From Gemmatimonas sp. (GTDB lineage: Bacteria > Gemmatimonadota > Gemmatimonadetes > Gemmatimonadales > Gemmatimonadaceae), in assembly GCA_023910675.1 (NCBI GenBank), contig JAAVWC010000002.1, positions 1-64,000 on the forward strand: a stretch of DNA of 64,000 bases. The letters are read 5' to 3'. The translations under genes were made by a program, and so were the position numbers. Position 1 is the stretch's first letter, and each line of letters starts with the position of its first letter. Under the pieces are notes generated by a model, which saw nothing but the letters and a program-made list of their open reading frames with translations, did not search any database and was not told the DNA's origin. This document shows, in pieces, positions 16,491-25,580 of the stretch.

Positions 16491-16527
16491 CACCACACCC
16501 ACGGGTTCCCGCTCAACCTACCGTTCG

Positions 16528-17172
16528 TTAGCGAACGAGTGGGGCAATAATGTCGGCAAACGCCGTCCGCGCCCGGTTGAGTCGCGACTTCACGGTGCCA
16601 AGATTGACGCCCGTAATCTCCGCAATCTCTTCGTACGACTTGCCTTCCAGTTCCCGCAACACGAACACCTCGCGGTGATGTGCTGGTAGTTGGCCTACCG
16701 ACTGTTCCACCATCTCCCGCAAGTGACGCTTGCGGAACAGGTCGTCCGGGCGGGTGTTGAGGTCCTCGAACTGGAGCGGACGCTCTTCGTCTTCGAACTT
16801 CGCCTTGATCGTCTGGAAAAGCACCAGCGGGTTCCGCGAACGGTTTCGGAGCTCGTTCTTGGCCAGATTCGACGCGATCGTGTAAATCCACGTCGAAAAC
16901 TTCTTCGACCGGTCGAAGCGGTTGATGTGGCGGTACACGCGGATGAACACTTCCTGCACCAAATCTTCGGCGCGGTCGCGATCACCAATGGTGCGGTACA
17001 CGAAGTTGAGAAGCCGGCCCTGATACCGGTCGACAAGCTCCTCGAACGCCCGCTCCTCTCCGCCGAGGAACGCCGACACCACGTCTCCATCCTCGAGCGA
17101 CCGCAGGTGCTCCCGCACCGGCACCGCAGAGGTGGTGTGGGATGTCAGTTTCGTACGAGCCAGTTCGGCCAT
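16528..17172 (-). CDS. ECF (extracytoplasmic function) RNA polymerase sigma factor
   Basis: Region 2 (ELVDRYQGRLLNFVYRTIGDRDRAEDLVQEVFIRVYRHI) and region 4 (LPAHHREVFVLRELEGKSYEEIAEITGVNLGTVKSRLNRAR) are both complete; region 3 is missing, as in group IV factors. It should direct transcription of an envelope or stress regulon and be held by the zinc-finger anti-sigma factor encoded downstream. ATG 17172 was chosen because GGAGG lies 7-11 nt upstream; the frame to 17265 lacks conservation. The 270-nt upstream gap has no other gene. Confidence 0.93.
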   Translation of the reverse strand: MAELARTKLTSHTTSAVPVREHLRSLEDGDVVSAFLGGEERAFEELVDRYQGRLLNFVYRTIGDRDRAEDLVQEVFIRVYRHINRFDRSKKFSTWIYTIASNLAKNELRNRSRNPLVLFQTIKAKFEDEERPLQFEDLNTRPDDLFRKRHLREMVEQSVGQLPAHHREVFVLRELEGKSYEEIAEITGVNLGTVKSRLNRARTAFADIIAPLVR

Positions 17173-17445
17173 GGGTCGAGCCCTCCTTCCTGGTGACGCG
17201 AGTCTGGGACTCGCGGTGCGAAAGCCAGATCGCCGGACGACCCGGTAGACCATGTTGCCGCACACTTATGGGTATTGCACGGGGCATGCCGGAAGGAACC
17301 AAATGGAACCTCCTTGGCTAACATCCTACAGAACAAGCACTTAGCCGTCTGTGCCCCGTATCACCCTGTCACGTGTCGCCGTTTGAACGTCCTTTTTCCG
17401 AGCATGCTTGTCCGGAATAGTGGACACCGGCTGACACAAAGGCGC

Positions 17446-17991
17446 TCACTTCATGCGAAATGCTGCCGTGTAGAGCAGGGCTAACGCCGTTTTGGCGTCC
17501 TGAATGGCCCCGTCCTTGATCATGGCGAGTGCCACCGAAAGCCGAGTGGGCACCAATTCCATGAATTCGTCCGCTTCCCGCTGCGCCTCGCCGGCAACCA
17601 GACCACTCGCCACGAACAGGTGGATGGTCTCGTCGGTAAAGCCCGGCGTCGTGAACATGGTGAACAGCTGTTCGACACGCGCAGCCGTGTATCCGGTTTC
17701 CTCGTGCAATTCACGCCGCGCGCATTCCGCTGGCGTTTCCCCCGGGTCCAATCGACCCGCCGGGATTTCGTACAAGTACCCCTCGGCCGCATAGCGATAC
17801 TGCCTGATGAGCAGCACCTCGGGGTCGTCCTTCATGTCACCCAGCAGCGGCACCACCGCGCTCGCCCCGGGATGACGGATCATCTCCAGCTTCCCGATCG
17901 AGCCATCCGGGAAGCGCACCTCGTCGAGATCCACGGAAATGATACGTCCGTGGTAGACGCGCTCCCCTCCCACCTTGCCTGTGTTGCTCAC
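17446..17991 (-). CDS. Nudix hydrolase, ADP-ribose pyrophosphatase type
   Basis: The Nudix box is complete: GRLDPGETPAECARRELHEETGY. Preceding VVPLLGD...VLLIRQYRYAAEGYLYEIPAG is typical of the ADP-ribose pyrophosphatase (NudF-like) subgroup, which hydrolyses ADP-ribose to AMP and ribose 5-phosphate. The GTG start at 17991 overlaps the stop of the SET-domain gene (GTGA). A longer frame extends upstream but only overlaps the SET gene. It is the last of a four-gene overlapping run. Confidence 0.9.
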   Translation of the reverse strand: MSNTGKVGGERVYHGRIISVDLDEVRFPDGSIGKLEMIRHPGASAVVPLLGDMKDDPEVLLIRQYRYAAEGYLYEIPAGRLDPGETPAECARRELHEETGYTAARVEQLFTMFTTPGFTDETIHLFVASGLVAGEAQREADEFMELVPTRLSVALAMIKDGAIQDAKTALALLYTAAFRMK

Positions 17992-18674
17992 GTGCGGGTC
18001 TTCGAGGCCTTCTTTGAGGTTTTCTGCGTCGCCTTCTTGGCCGCCTTCTTCACCACCTTCTTGGCGACCTTCTTGGCGGCCGACGTCCGTACCGGCTTCC
18101 GGGGCCGTTTCACATCGTTCCCCGCGAGCCACTCGCGGATGGTCGGACGGAGGTACACTGGAATGCGCAGAATCGTCCCGCGGCACTTCTTCGATCCGCA
18201 CCGACAGGCGTAGTAGCGCACATCGTCCGGCTCGTACTCGTCCTGCCATTCGAACCGGTAATCGTACGCCAGCTCGGTTTCCGGCTTGATCGGCTTGATG
18301 GCCTTGATGTAAATGTGGCCATCCTCGATTTCCGTTTCGCAGTTCGGCTCGCACGAGTGATTGATGAATCGTGCGTCGTTGCCACCGAAGCGCGCGTCCA
18401 GCACCGTGTCGTCGTCGAGCACGAAGAGAAACGTGTGGTGACGTCCTTCGCTGTCGTCGTAGCGACGGTCCGCTTCTTCGTGGGTGATGCGCTGTCCCCA
18501 GTACTCATCCACGATCTGCCCGGTGCGGATGGGCTTCACGGCAAAGGCCCCACGCCCCTGGATCTTCGAGCGGCGTACCTCGTACAGCGTCGACTTGGGC
18601 GGCTTTACCAGCGCCGGCTTTTTGGGTGCCTTCTTCGCAACGGGCGTCGTCGTGGATTTCTTGGCAGGCGTCAC
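17988..18674 (-). CDS. SET-domain protein lysine methyltransferase with lysine-rich tail
   Basis: A complete SET domain: KIQGRGAFAVKPIRTGQIVDEY, ARFINHSCEPNCE (pseudoknot NHSC), ELAYDYRFEW (catalytic Tyr region) and a post-SET cluster CRCGSKKCRG that would bind zinc with the NHSCEPNC cysteine. It should transfer methyl groups from SAM to lysine. The C-terminus (about 30 residues) repeats AKK/VKK units like eukaryotic H1 or bacterial H1-like proteins, and the N-terminus is also Lys/Pro-rich, which suggests DNA or nucleoid binding. GTG 18674 is chosen; GTG 18737 is an alternative adding 21 non-conserved residues. Confidence 0.85.
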   Translation of the reverse strand: MTPAKKSTTTPVAKKAPKKPALVKPPKSTLYEVRRSKIQGRGAFAVKPIRTGQIVDEYWGQRITHEEADRRYDDSEGRHHTFLFVLDDDTVLDARFGGNDARFINHSCEPNCETEIEDGHIYIKAIKPIKPETELAYDYRFEWQDEYEPDDVRYYACRCGSKKCRGTILRIPVYLRPTIREWLAGNDVKRPRKPVRTSAAKKVAKKVVKKAAKKATQKTSKKASKTRT

Positions 18675-18746
18675 GTCGGGGCGGTGGAGAGGGAGAGGGA
18701 GAGGGGAGAACCAGCCAAGTACAGCGTACGGTGTCACGGCGCGCGG

Positions 18747-20144
18747 TCAGACCGCGTCGGCGTGATCCTCGTCGAGGGGATCATACACCGTAACGGGCCC
18801 AAGCCCCAGTGCATCGACCGATTCACGGATCGCCGCAGCGTCGCCCACCACCACCACCTGCAACCGCGCCAGATCAAGATGCGTGCGCGCCACGCGCAAG
18901 ACATCCTCGGCGGTGACGGCCGCAATGCGCTCTCTATACGTGTCGAAGTAATTGCTGGGGAGGCGGAAGATCTCCACGTTCGCCAATCCACCGGCTACCT
19001 CAGCCGTCGTCTCGAAGCGAATGGGGAAGACGCCCACGAGATACGACACCGCGAGTGACAACTCGGCGTCCGATACCGGTGTTTCGCGAATGCGCGTGAA
19101 CTCGTGCACGATTTCGTGCAGCGCCTTGGCGGTCACGGCGGTTTCGACCGCGGTGCTCACCTCGAACGGGCTTGCCGCGCGACGCCAGTCGAACGCGGAG
19201 TGCGCGCCGTACGTGTACGCGTGCTCTTCGCGCAGATTGAGGTTGAGCCGCGACGAGAAGAGTCCGCCCAGAATCGCGTTCATCACCACGACGGGGAAGT
19301 AGTCGGGGTGAAAGCGCGGAATGGCCACGTGCCCCACACGCACTTCCGACTGCGGCGCATCGGCCTTGTGCACGAGATGCACTCGCGGCTCAAGATGACG
19401 CTGTGCGGCCGGCGGTTCGGTCACCGGCGGTGCTGTGCCGGCCCAGTCGCCAAAGTGGGCGCTCGCAATGCGTACCGCCTGATCCACATCGATATCACCC
19501 ACGAGCATGAGCGCCGTGGAATCGGGCCGATAGTAGGTCTCGTGATGCGACACGACGACATCGCGCGACAACCGCTCGATGCTGCGTTCGTCGCCGCCGG
19601 CGAGACGCGCGAAGCGCGACGTGGGCTCGTAGAGCAGGCGCGAAAAGAAGACGTCGGACAACCCGCGCGGCTCCGCACGCAATTGCGCGAGATCGGCGCG
19701 ACGTTCGGCGCGCAACCGTTCGAGTTCGTGCTCGGGGAAGGCGGGAAAGCGCAACACTTCGGCCAGTACCGCCATGGCATCCTCCACCCGCGACGACAAC
19801 GCGGTGAGCTGCACGATGGCCGAATCCCAATCGGCGCCGGTGTCGAGCGTCGTGCCGAGCATTTCCAGACGCGTGCTGAGCTCGAGCGCGTTCATGGAAC
19901 GCGTGCCTTCACTCAAGCCGCGCGTCACCAGCTGTGCCAACCCTTCGAAATCACGCGGATCACGCGTCGCGCCCGCTTCGACCACTGCGAGCGTAGTGAC
20001 GACGGGATAGGCCGGCACGCGCGCCACCATGATGCGCAGACCGTTGGACAGAATGCGCGTTTCGAAATGCGGGAAGCGATACGGGCGCGGCTCACCGGCG
20101 CCCGGGCGCGGCATCGCCGGCGGCGTTTCGAGTGTCGTGCTCAT
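18747..20144 (-). CDS. M16 family peptidase, catalytically inactive subunit type
   Basis: 465 residues with the M16 two-lobe architecture: THFETRILSNGLRIMVAR-like N-terminus and a C-terminal SRLNLNLREEHAYTYGAHSAF block with the substrate-binding R/Y pair. The zinc motif HxxEH is absent: the matching place reads FEGLAQLVTRGLSEGT. Such proteins pair with an active M16 subunit, and here the active partner is encoded immediately upstream with a 4-nt overlap. The pair probably forms a periplasmic or cytoplasmic heterodimer that degrades short peptides. Confidence 0.88.
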   Translation of the reverse strand: MSTTLETPPAMPRPGAGEPRPYRFPHFETRILSNGLRIMVARVPAYPVVTTLAVVEAGATRDPRDFEGLAQLVTRGLSEGTRSMNALELSTRLEMLGTTLDTGADWDSAIVQLTALSSRVEDAMAVLAEVLRFPAFPEHELERLRAERRADLAQLRAEPRGLSDVFFSRLLYEPTSRFARLAGGDERSIERLSRDVVVSHHETYYRPDSTALMLVGDIDVDQAVRIASAHFGDWAGTAPPVTEPPAAQRHLEPRVHLVHKADAPQSEVRVGHVAIPRFHPDYFPVVVMNAILGGLFSSRLNLNLREEHAYTYGAHSAFDWRRAASPFEVSTAVETAVTAKALHEIVHEFTRIRETPVSDAELSLAVSYLVGVFPIRFETTAEVAGGLANVEIFRLPSNYFDTYRERIAAVTAEDVLRVARTHLDLARLQVVVVGDAAAIRESVDALGLGPVTVYDPLDEDHADAV

Positions 20145-21451
20145 GCCATCGCCTCCGCCAGTTCCGTCGATGCTTCGGCGGGCGGTTCCTCGGCGGGCAC
20201 GAACACCAGCAACACGCGATTGTCGGCGCCAAGCCGTTCGCGCGCGAGGCGTGACACATCGGCGGCGGTCGTGGCCTGATAGCGAGCCACCTGCGTGTTG
20301 ATCAACGTCGGGTCACCAAAATAGGTCGCAAAGCGTGACAGCTGGTCGGCGCGTTCGGCCGCCGACTGCATGCTCATCACGAAACTCGTTTCAATGAGCG
20401 CGCGGGCACGCGTCACTTCGTCGTCGGTCACGCCGTTGGCCGAGATGTCGTCGAGCTCCGCGAGCACGGCGGCTTCGAGCTGCTCCACGCTCACCCCCGG
20501 GTGCGCCGTAGCGTCGACGATGAGCAGGTCGCTCCCCTTGGCCAGGTCGTACGTGAACGCGCTCGCCTGCGACGCGATGCGCTGGCGGCGCACCAGCGAC
20601 TGCTCGAGACGGCATCCCGTGCGCAATCCCAACACCGCGGCGGCCAGACTGGCGGCATAGTAGCCATCGCTGCCAAATACCGGGGTGCGGCAGCTCACAA
20701 AGACCCGCGGGAGCGCGACGGCGTCGGGTACCACTTCCCGTCGCGTGTTTCCGGTGGTGGGAGGTACCTGCATATCACGCAGCGGCGGACGGTTGCTGCC
20801 ACGCGGGATACCGCCGTAGTACTCCTCGATGAGGCGCATCGCCTCCGTTCGGTCAAAATCACCGGCCACCGTGAGTACGGCGTTGTCCGGTGTGTAGTAC
20901 GTGCGGAAAAAGTCGGCCACGTCTTCCAGCGACGCGTCGGTCAGATGCTCCATCGATCCAATCAGCGAGTGATTGAACGGATGCTCCTCCGGAAACGCGA
21001 GGGCCGGGAGACGTTCCCACCATGTGCCGTACGGCTGGTTGTCTACCGACCAGCGACGTTCGTTCTTCACGACATCGCGTTGCGTGTCCAGCTTGTGTTG
21101 CGTCATCGCTGGGAGCATGCGCCCCATGCGATCCGCTTCGAGCCAGAGCGCCAGCGCCAGCTGATGTGACGGCAGCGTTTCGTAGTAGTTGGTCCGGTCG
21201 AGCCACGTGGACCCGTTCAGCGTGCCCCCGGCCCGTTGCACCAGCTCGAAGTGTTCGTTAGCGTCAACGTTGGCCGACCCCTGAAAGAGCATATGCTCGA
21301 ACAGGTGGGCAAAACCGGTACGATCGAGTCGCTCGTTCGCCGAGCCGACGTGGTACCATAAATTCACCGCAACGATGGGCGCCGTGTGGTCCTCAGAGAA
21401 CACCACGTGCAAGCCATTCGGGAGGTGGTAGCTCTCGACGGGGATGTGCAT
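20141..21451 (-). CDS. M16 family zinc peptidase, active subunit
   Basis: Contains the inverted zinc motif HLFEH in GFAHLFEHMLFQGS and a downstream Glu region, and starts with YHLPNGLHVVFSEDH as insulinase-family proteins do. 436 residues is the single-module (processing-peptidase-like) size. No signal peptide is evident. It overlaps by 4 nt with the gene for the inactive partner. First gene of the run M16-M16-SET-Nudix. Confidence 0.92.
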   Translation of the reverse strand: MHIPVESYHLPNGLHVVFSEDHTAPIVAVNLWYHVGSANERLDRTGFAHLFEHMLFQGSANVDANEHFELVQRAGGTLNGSTWLDRTNYYETLPSHQLALALWLEADRMGRMLPAMTQHKLDTQRDVVKNERRWSVDNQPYGTWWERLPALAFPEEHPFNHSLIGSMEHLTDASLEDVADFFRTYYTPDNAVLTVAGDFDRTEAMRLIEEYYGGIPRGSNRPPLRDMQVPPTTGNTRREVVPDAVALPRVFVSCRTPVFGSDGYYAASLAAAVLGLRTGCRLEQSLVRRQRIASQASAFTYDLAKGSDLLIVDATAHPGVSVEQLEAAVLAELDDISANGVTDDEVTRARALIETSFVMSMQSAAERADQLSRFATYFGDPTLINTQVARYQATTAADVSRLARERLGADNRVLLVFVPAEEPPAEASTELAEAMA

Positions 21452-21556
21452 CAGTCAATATTCAGGTGTGTACCAGAAAGCCGAAACCCCGGGCGGCCGC
21501 ATTCGCCGCTTCTCCGCGTGTTCTCTTTGTCACGACGTGCCCTGAGGTCTCCATTT

Positions 21557-23407
21557 ATGTCTACCCGGTCCTATTGCCTTCGGCTGTGCACGTCACTTGC
21601 CGCGCTGTTGCTGGCGGCGTGTGGTGATGACCCGCAGATCCCCACAGCGGCCGTGCCCGTGTCGACCGAGGCATTGAGCGAGCGCGTGGGGGTGGTACTG
21701 CAGAACGTGCCCACCGTGCGCATTACCGATCAGAAGGGGAAGAACATCAAGGGGCTGCTGGTCCGTTGGCGCGTCACCAGCGGCGGCGGGCGCGTCGTGA
21801 ACGACACCGCTCGCACCGATGGCAGTGGTGTAGCCACGTCGGGCGGGTGGTTTCTCGGCACCTCAGCCGGCACGCAGTTGCTGCAAGCCAGCGCCGATGG
21901 CATCGGTCCGGTGACCTTCACGGCGCAGGCGACCCCAGGCCCACTCACCAGCCTACTCGTGCGCGGCAGCAGCACCGTCAGTGCGCCGGTCGCCACACCA
22001 CTGAGCGTCCTCCCGGTCGTGCGCGCCGAAGACCAGTACGGCAACGGGATTCCGGGACTTCCGGTCACCTTCGCCGTTGTTCAGGGCAATGGCAGCATCA
22101 CCGGGGCGTCGCAGGTCACGAACGCCGACGGAAACGCCAGTCCGGGGTCGTGGACCATCGGCACCATTGCCGGGCTGCAGCGGCTCACCGCCACCGCCAT
22201 CGACGCCGGCGTCGGCACATCGGCCAGTGTCAGCCTCAACGTCACGGCCCAGCCCGGGCCGGCGGTATCGCTCGTCAAACTCGCCGGCGACAATCAGCGG
22301 GGCAGCTTCAACGCCGCCGTCGGCGTTCCGCCCGGTGTGCGCGTCATCGATCAGTTCGGCAACGGGGTGGGGAATGTGGTGGTGACCTTCACCCCCGGCG
22401 CGAACTCCGGCGTTGTGCAAAGCAGCACGACGTCCTCCGATCCCGCCAACGGCTCGGCCTTCGTTGGGGCGTGGACACTCGGCACGGCCGAAACACAAAC
22501 GCTGATCGCGACGGCAGCGGCACTGCCGAACGCGACGGCAACCTTCACGGCGACCGCGTCGGCCAGTCAGTTCGATCTCGACGTGCGTTTCATTGGCGCC
22601 ACCCCAAGCCCCGCCATTCGTCAGGCGTTCCAAACGGCCATCGCGAAATGGCGCACCGTCATTGTTGGTGATCTGCACCGCACATCGATCAATCATCCAG
22701 CGGGGCTGTGCGAAGATTTGGTGCCCGCCATCAACGAAATCATCAACGACGTCGTGATCTTTGCCCGCGTCGACAGCATTGACGGCGCTGGTGACACCAA
22801 CGGGAACATCCTGGGTCTGGCGGGCCCATGTTTCGTGAACGAGGACACTCGTCTGCCGTCGTACAGTCTCATGGTATTCGACAGTGCCGACGTCTCCGGA
22901 CTCGTCGCCGATGGCTCCATCACCGACGTCATCATTCACGAAATGGGACACGCGCTGGGCATCGGATCCCTCTGGAATTTCGAGCGTGGTTTCCTGATCG
23001 GCTCCGGCGGGAGTGACCCGTACTTCATCGGGGCGGGCGCACGCACGCAGTTCTCCGCGCTCAACACCCTCACGTACTCGGGAAACCCGGTGCCGGTGGA
23101 GAATATGGGTGGTCAAGGGACGCAAGACACACACTGGCGCGAGAGTATTCTCGGGAACGAACTCATGACCGGCTTCCTCAATCCCGGTCGCAATCCGCTC
23201 AGCCGGATCACTGCCGCGTCGTTGCAAGATCTCGGCTACGTGGTGAACATCGCCGCCGCCGACAGTTTTTCGTTCCGGGTCGCGCTGTACAGCTTCCCGT
23301 TCAACGTGGGCACGAACGGGCGCGCCATGCACAACGACATCCGACCGCTGCCGCGGTACAAGACAGACGCGGGGGGACGGATGAGGCGCGTGGGCGGCGC
23401 TTTGTAA
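21557..23407 (+). CDS. Lipoprotein with three Ig-like domains and a leishmanolysin-like zincin domain
   Basis: Signal peptide ends in lipobox LLAAC. Residues about 30-335 form three Big_1/invasin-like Ig domains, each with the DQ-x-GN-x-(V/I)-x-GLPV and GSWTIGT-type strands. The catalytic part begins at DLDVRFIGATPSPAIRQAFQTA and has the metzincin-like motif HEMGHALGIGSLWN, then MTGFLN, a possible Met-turn. The C-terminal domain is near-identical in layout to the next gene's product. ATG 21557 is chosen because the signal starts there; the frame is open upstream to 21386. Confidence 0.82.
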   Translation: MSTRSYCLRLCTSLAALLLAACGDDPQIPTAAVPVSTEALSERVGVVLQNVPTVRITDQKGKNIKGLLVRWRVTSGGGRVVNDTARTDGSGVATSGGWFLGTSAGTQLLQASADGIGPVTFTAQATPGPLTSLLVRGSSTVSAPVATPLSVLPVVRAEDQYGNGIPGLPVTFAVVQGNGSITGASQVTNADGNASPGSWTIGTIAGLQRLTATAIDAGVGTSASVSLNVTAQPGPAVSLVKLAGDNQRGSFNAAVGVPPGVRVIDQFGNGVGNVVVTFTPGANSGVVQSSTTSSDPANGSAFVGAWTLGTAETQTLIATAAALPNATATFTATASASQFDLDVRFIGATPSPAIRQAFQTAIAKWRTVIVGDLHRTSINHPAGLCEDLVPAINEIINDVVIFARVDSIDGAGDTNGNILGLAGPCFVNEDTRLPSYSLMVFDSADVSGLVADGSITDVIIHEMGHALGIGSLWNFERGFLIGSGGSDPYFIGAGARTQFSALNTLTYSGNPVPVENMGGQGTQDTHWRESILGNELMTGFLNPGRNPLSRITAASLQDLGYVVNIAAADSFSFRVALYSFPFNVGTNGRAMHNDIRPLPRYKTDAGGRMRRVGGAL

Positions 23408-23423
23408 CAGCGGTCTGGGTTGG

Positions 23424-23623
23424 GGTTTGCATCGCGCCGTTCACTGGCGGCGCATCGAGCCCTCAGAGGGAAGGACGTAAGGGGAAAGGGAAAAGCACGG
23501 GGCGATCCACTGAACCTCAACTGCAGTTGTGGTTTGTGGTGGATGGCCCCGTGCTTCTCCCTTTCCCCTTGCTTTCTTCCCCCTGAGGGCTCAATCCGTC
23601 GCCCGTTAACCGCCGGACCAAAC
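23424..23623. repeat. ~200-nt palindromic element, copy 1
   Basis: A long imperfect palindrome. The inner arms (from GAGCCCTCAG at 23457 and to CTGAGGGCTC ending at 23592) pair over roughly 50 nt; weaker pairing continues outward to 23424/23623, including GTTAACCGCCGGA on the right. The loop contains AACTGCAGTTGTGGTT. Its ends and loop match copies at 46.92-47.12 and 48.19-48.39 kb. It separates two paralogous metallopeptidase genes and contains no gene. Confidence 0.85.
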
Positions 23624-23819
23624 ACTCCGCAGTTGAACGTGACCCAATAGCCCGCCCCGTAACACCGCCCCCGGCACACGTCGTTCATTGTGCGCATCCC
23701 GGCCTGCGTGATCACCATCACGCAGGCCGTTCTTCGTTGCGGAACCGCGCACAAAACGTCGCGTAGGCAGAGGCACGGCGATGATGCCGCCGTTCGTTGT
23801 TTCGCTGTCAGAAGGGTCC

Positions 23820-24806
23820 ATGACTCGGCATCGCCGCTGCTTTGCACACTCGGTTGTCCGTTCGCTCTCGGCGTTCACGTGGAGTCTCGCGCTGCTCTCC
23901 GCGTGTGGTGACGCACCCGCGCCGTCGGGTCCGGTCCGCGCCACTGTGCCACCGCCAGTGGCGCCGGTGTCTCCGGCGTCGACGTACGACATGCAGCTGC
24001 GCTTCGTCGGTAACGGCGCCACGCCACGCATGCGTGAAGCGTTCGGCAAGGGCGTCGCGCGGTGGCGCGAAATCATCACGACCGATATCGGCACCACGCG
24101 GCTCGACGCACCGGCCGCCGATTGCCAGGAGTGGATACCGGCGGTCGCCGAGTCGGTGAACGATCTCCTCGTGTTCGTGCGCGTGACGAGCATCGATGGA
24201 CCCGGCAAGACCGTCGCGAAAGCCAGTCCGTGTTTCGTGAACTCCGAAACGAAGCTCCCCATCATGGGCTTCTTCGAGATCGACGACGACGACGTGAGTC
24301 TGTTGGAGGAGCACGGCACGCTCGATGATGTCGTGCTGCACGAACTCGGCCATGTGCTCGGCATCGGCACTCTCTGGAACTACAAGCGCACACTGCTTGT
24401 CGGCGCCGGCACCGACAACCCGTACTTCACGGGAAGTGGCGCGCGCGCGGCGTTCGGGGCCGGCGGCGGTGCGCTATTTCCCGGAGACATCGTGCCCGTC
24501 GAAAACACCGGCGCACAAGGCACGCGCGACGTCCACTGGCGCGCTACCGTCTTCGGCGCAGAACTCATGCAGGGTTTCGCTGTTCCCGGTGGCATGCCGT
24601 TGAGCCGCGTGACCGTCGCCTCACTCGCCGACTTGGGCTACAAAGTGAACATGGCCAAGGCCAGTGAGTTTTCGTTTGTGGCGGCACTTCGCATCGGCGC
24701 GGCGAGCGGCGAACGCGTGGCGCTTGGCGACGACATCGCGCAGGCACCGCTCATCGAGGTCGATGCGCGCGGTGTTCATCGGCTCGTACCGCCACCGCAG
24801 AAGTAG
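23820..24806 (+). CDS. Leishmanolysin-like zincin lipoprotein without Ig domains
   Basis: Paralogue of the C-terminal half of the preceding gene: YDMQLRFVGNGATPRMREAFGKGVARWREI, HELGHVLGIGTLWNYKR, NPYFTGSGARAAF and ENTGAQGTRDVHWR align block for block. Zinc ligands are the HELGH histidines. A signal peptide with lipobox LLSAC is present. ATG 23820 has GAAGG nine nt upstream, so it is preferred to the ATG pair at 23781. A tandem duplication with gain or loss of Ig modules is inferred; the palindromic element lies between the copies. Confidence 0.82.
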   Translation: MTRHRRCFAHSVVRSLSAFTWSLALLSACGDAPAPSGPVRATVPPPVAPVSPASTYDMQLRFVGNGATPRMREAFGKGVARWREIITTDIGTTRLDAPAADCQEWIPAVAESVNDLLVFVRVTSIDGPGKTVAKASPCFVNSETKLPIMGFFEIDDDDVSLLEEHGTLDDVVLHELGHVLGIGTLWNYKRTLLVGAGTDNPYFTGSGARAAFGAGGGALFPGDIVPVENTGAQGTRDVHWRATVFGAELMQGFAVPGGMPLSRVTVASLADLGYKVNMAKASEFSFVAALRIGAASGERVALGDDIAQAPLIEVDARGVHRLVPPPQK

Positions 24807-24833
24807 CCAGCGCGATACGCGCCGGCGACGCGC

Positions 24834-25517
24834 TCACCCTTCGACTTTACGCCCCGTCATTTTCAGCCAGAGCATGAGCGCAAGGTCGGTCGGCAACGCC
24901 ACCGACTCGCGCAACATATATTCGAGCACCGCGCGGTTGGCGGAAATGGGGCTCGTGCGCGTGGGCGACGGTAGCGGCGTGAGGCCGTTCAACCGCGCGA
25001 GCACTTCGAGGCGCAGCATGTGAAACGGGTCGCTCACCAGCAACACGCGCGGGTTGATGGCGGCGGCGCTGTCGGCCCGTCCAGACAAGGAATCGCGACG
25101 GGCTACCAGCAGCTTGGCAGCACCGCGAATGGAGGCCAGCGAGGTGCGGCCGGCTGGCTCGAGCAACATGGCGTCGTTGGGAATGCCACGCCGCACCAGA
25201 TAGCGCCGGCCTGCGGCCGCTTCGCTGATGAGATCACCAGGGCGCCGGCCACCCGTGAGCACCACGTGGGGCGCACGCTCGGCCTTGAACAGCCCCAGCG
25301 CGTGATCCAGACGCGACTTGAGCACTGGCGACGGTCGGCCGCCGTACTGGGCCGCACCGAGGACCACGATCGCGTCCGCCTGCTCGGTGGAGCTACGGCG
25401 CGACCAGCCTGCAATACACAGCAGACTGACCAGCCATCCTGCCCCCAACACCACGAGGGCGCGGGAGAGGACGCGGACGAGACGGGGGCGGGGGATCTTG
25501 GGAGCCGAACGAGCCAT
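24834..25517 (-). CDS. YdcF/SanA-like DUF218 membrane-anchored protein
   Basis: An N-terminal transmembrane helix (about residues 18-38) is followed by the DUF218 core: ADAIVVLGAAQYGGRPSPVLKSRLDHALGLF, VVLTGG, EAAAGRRYLVRRGIP, EPAGRTSLASIRGA and VLLVSDPFHMLR. Members include SanA, ElyC and YdcF, linked to envelope or undecaprenyl-phosphate metabolism; the exact reaction is not settled. It is convergent with the zincin gene. Confidence 0.88.
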   Translation of the reverse strand: MARSAPKIPRPRLVRVLSRALVVLGAGWLVSLLCIAGWSRRSSTEQADAIVVLGAAQYGGRPSPVLKSRLDHALGLFKAERAPHVVLTGGRRPGDLISEAAAGRRYLVRRGIPNDAMLLEPAGRTSLASIRGAAKLLVARRDSLSGRADSAAAINPRVLLVSDPFHMLRLEVLARLNGLTPLPSPTRTSPISANRAVLEYMLRESVALPTDLALMLWLKMTGRKVEG

Positions 25518-25580
25518 GACTCCGCCAAACTATGCCAGCGCGCCCCCTAACGGCACCACAAAAGCCCTGACTTTTGGCGG

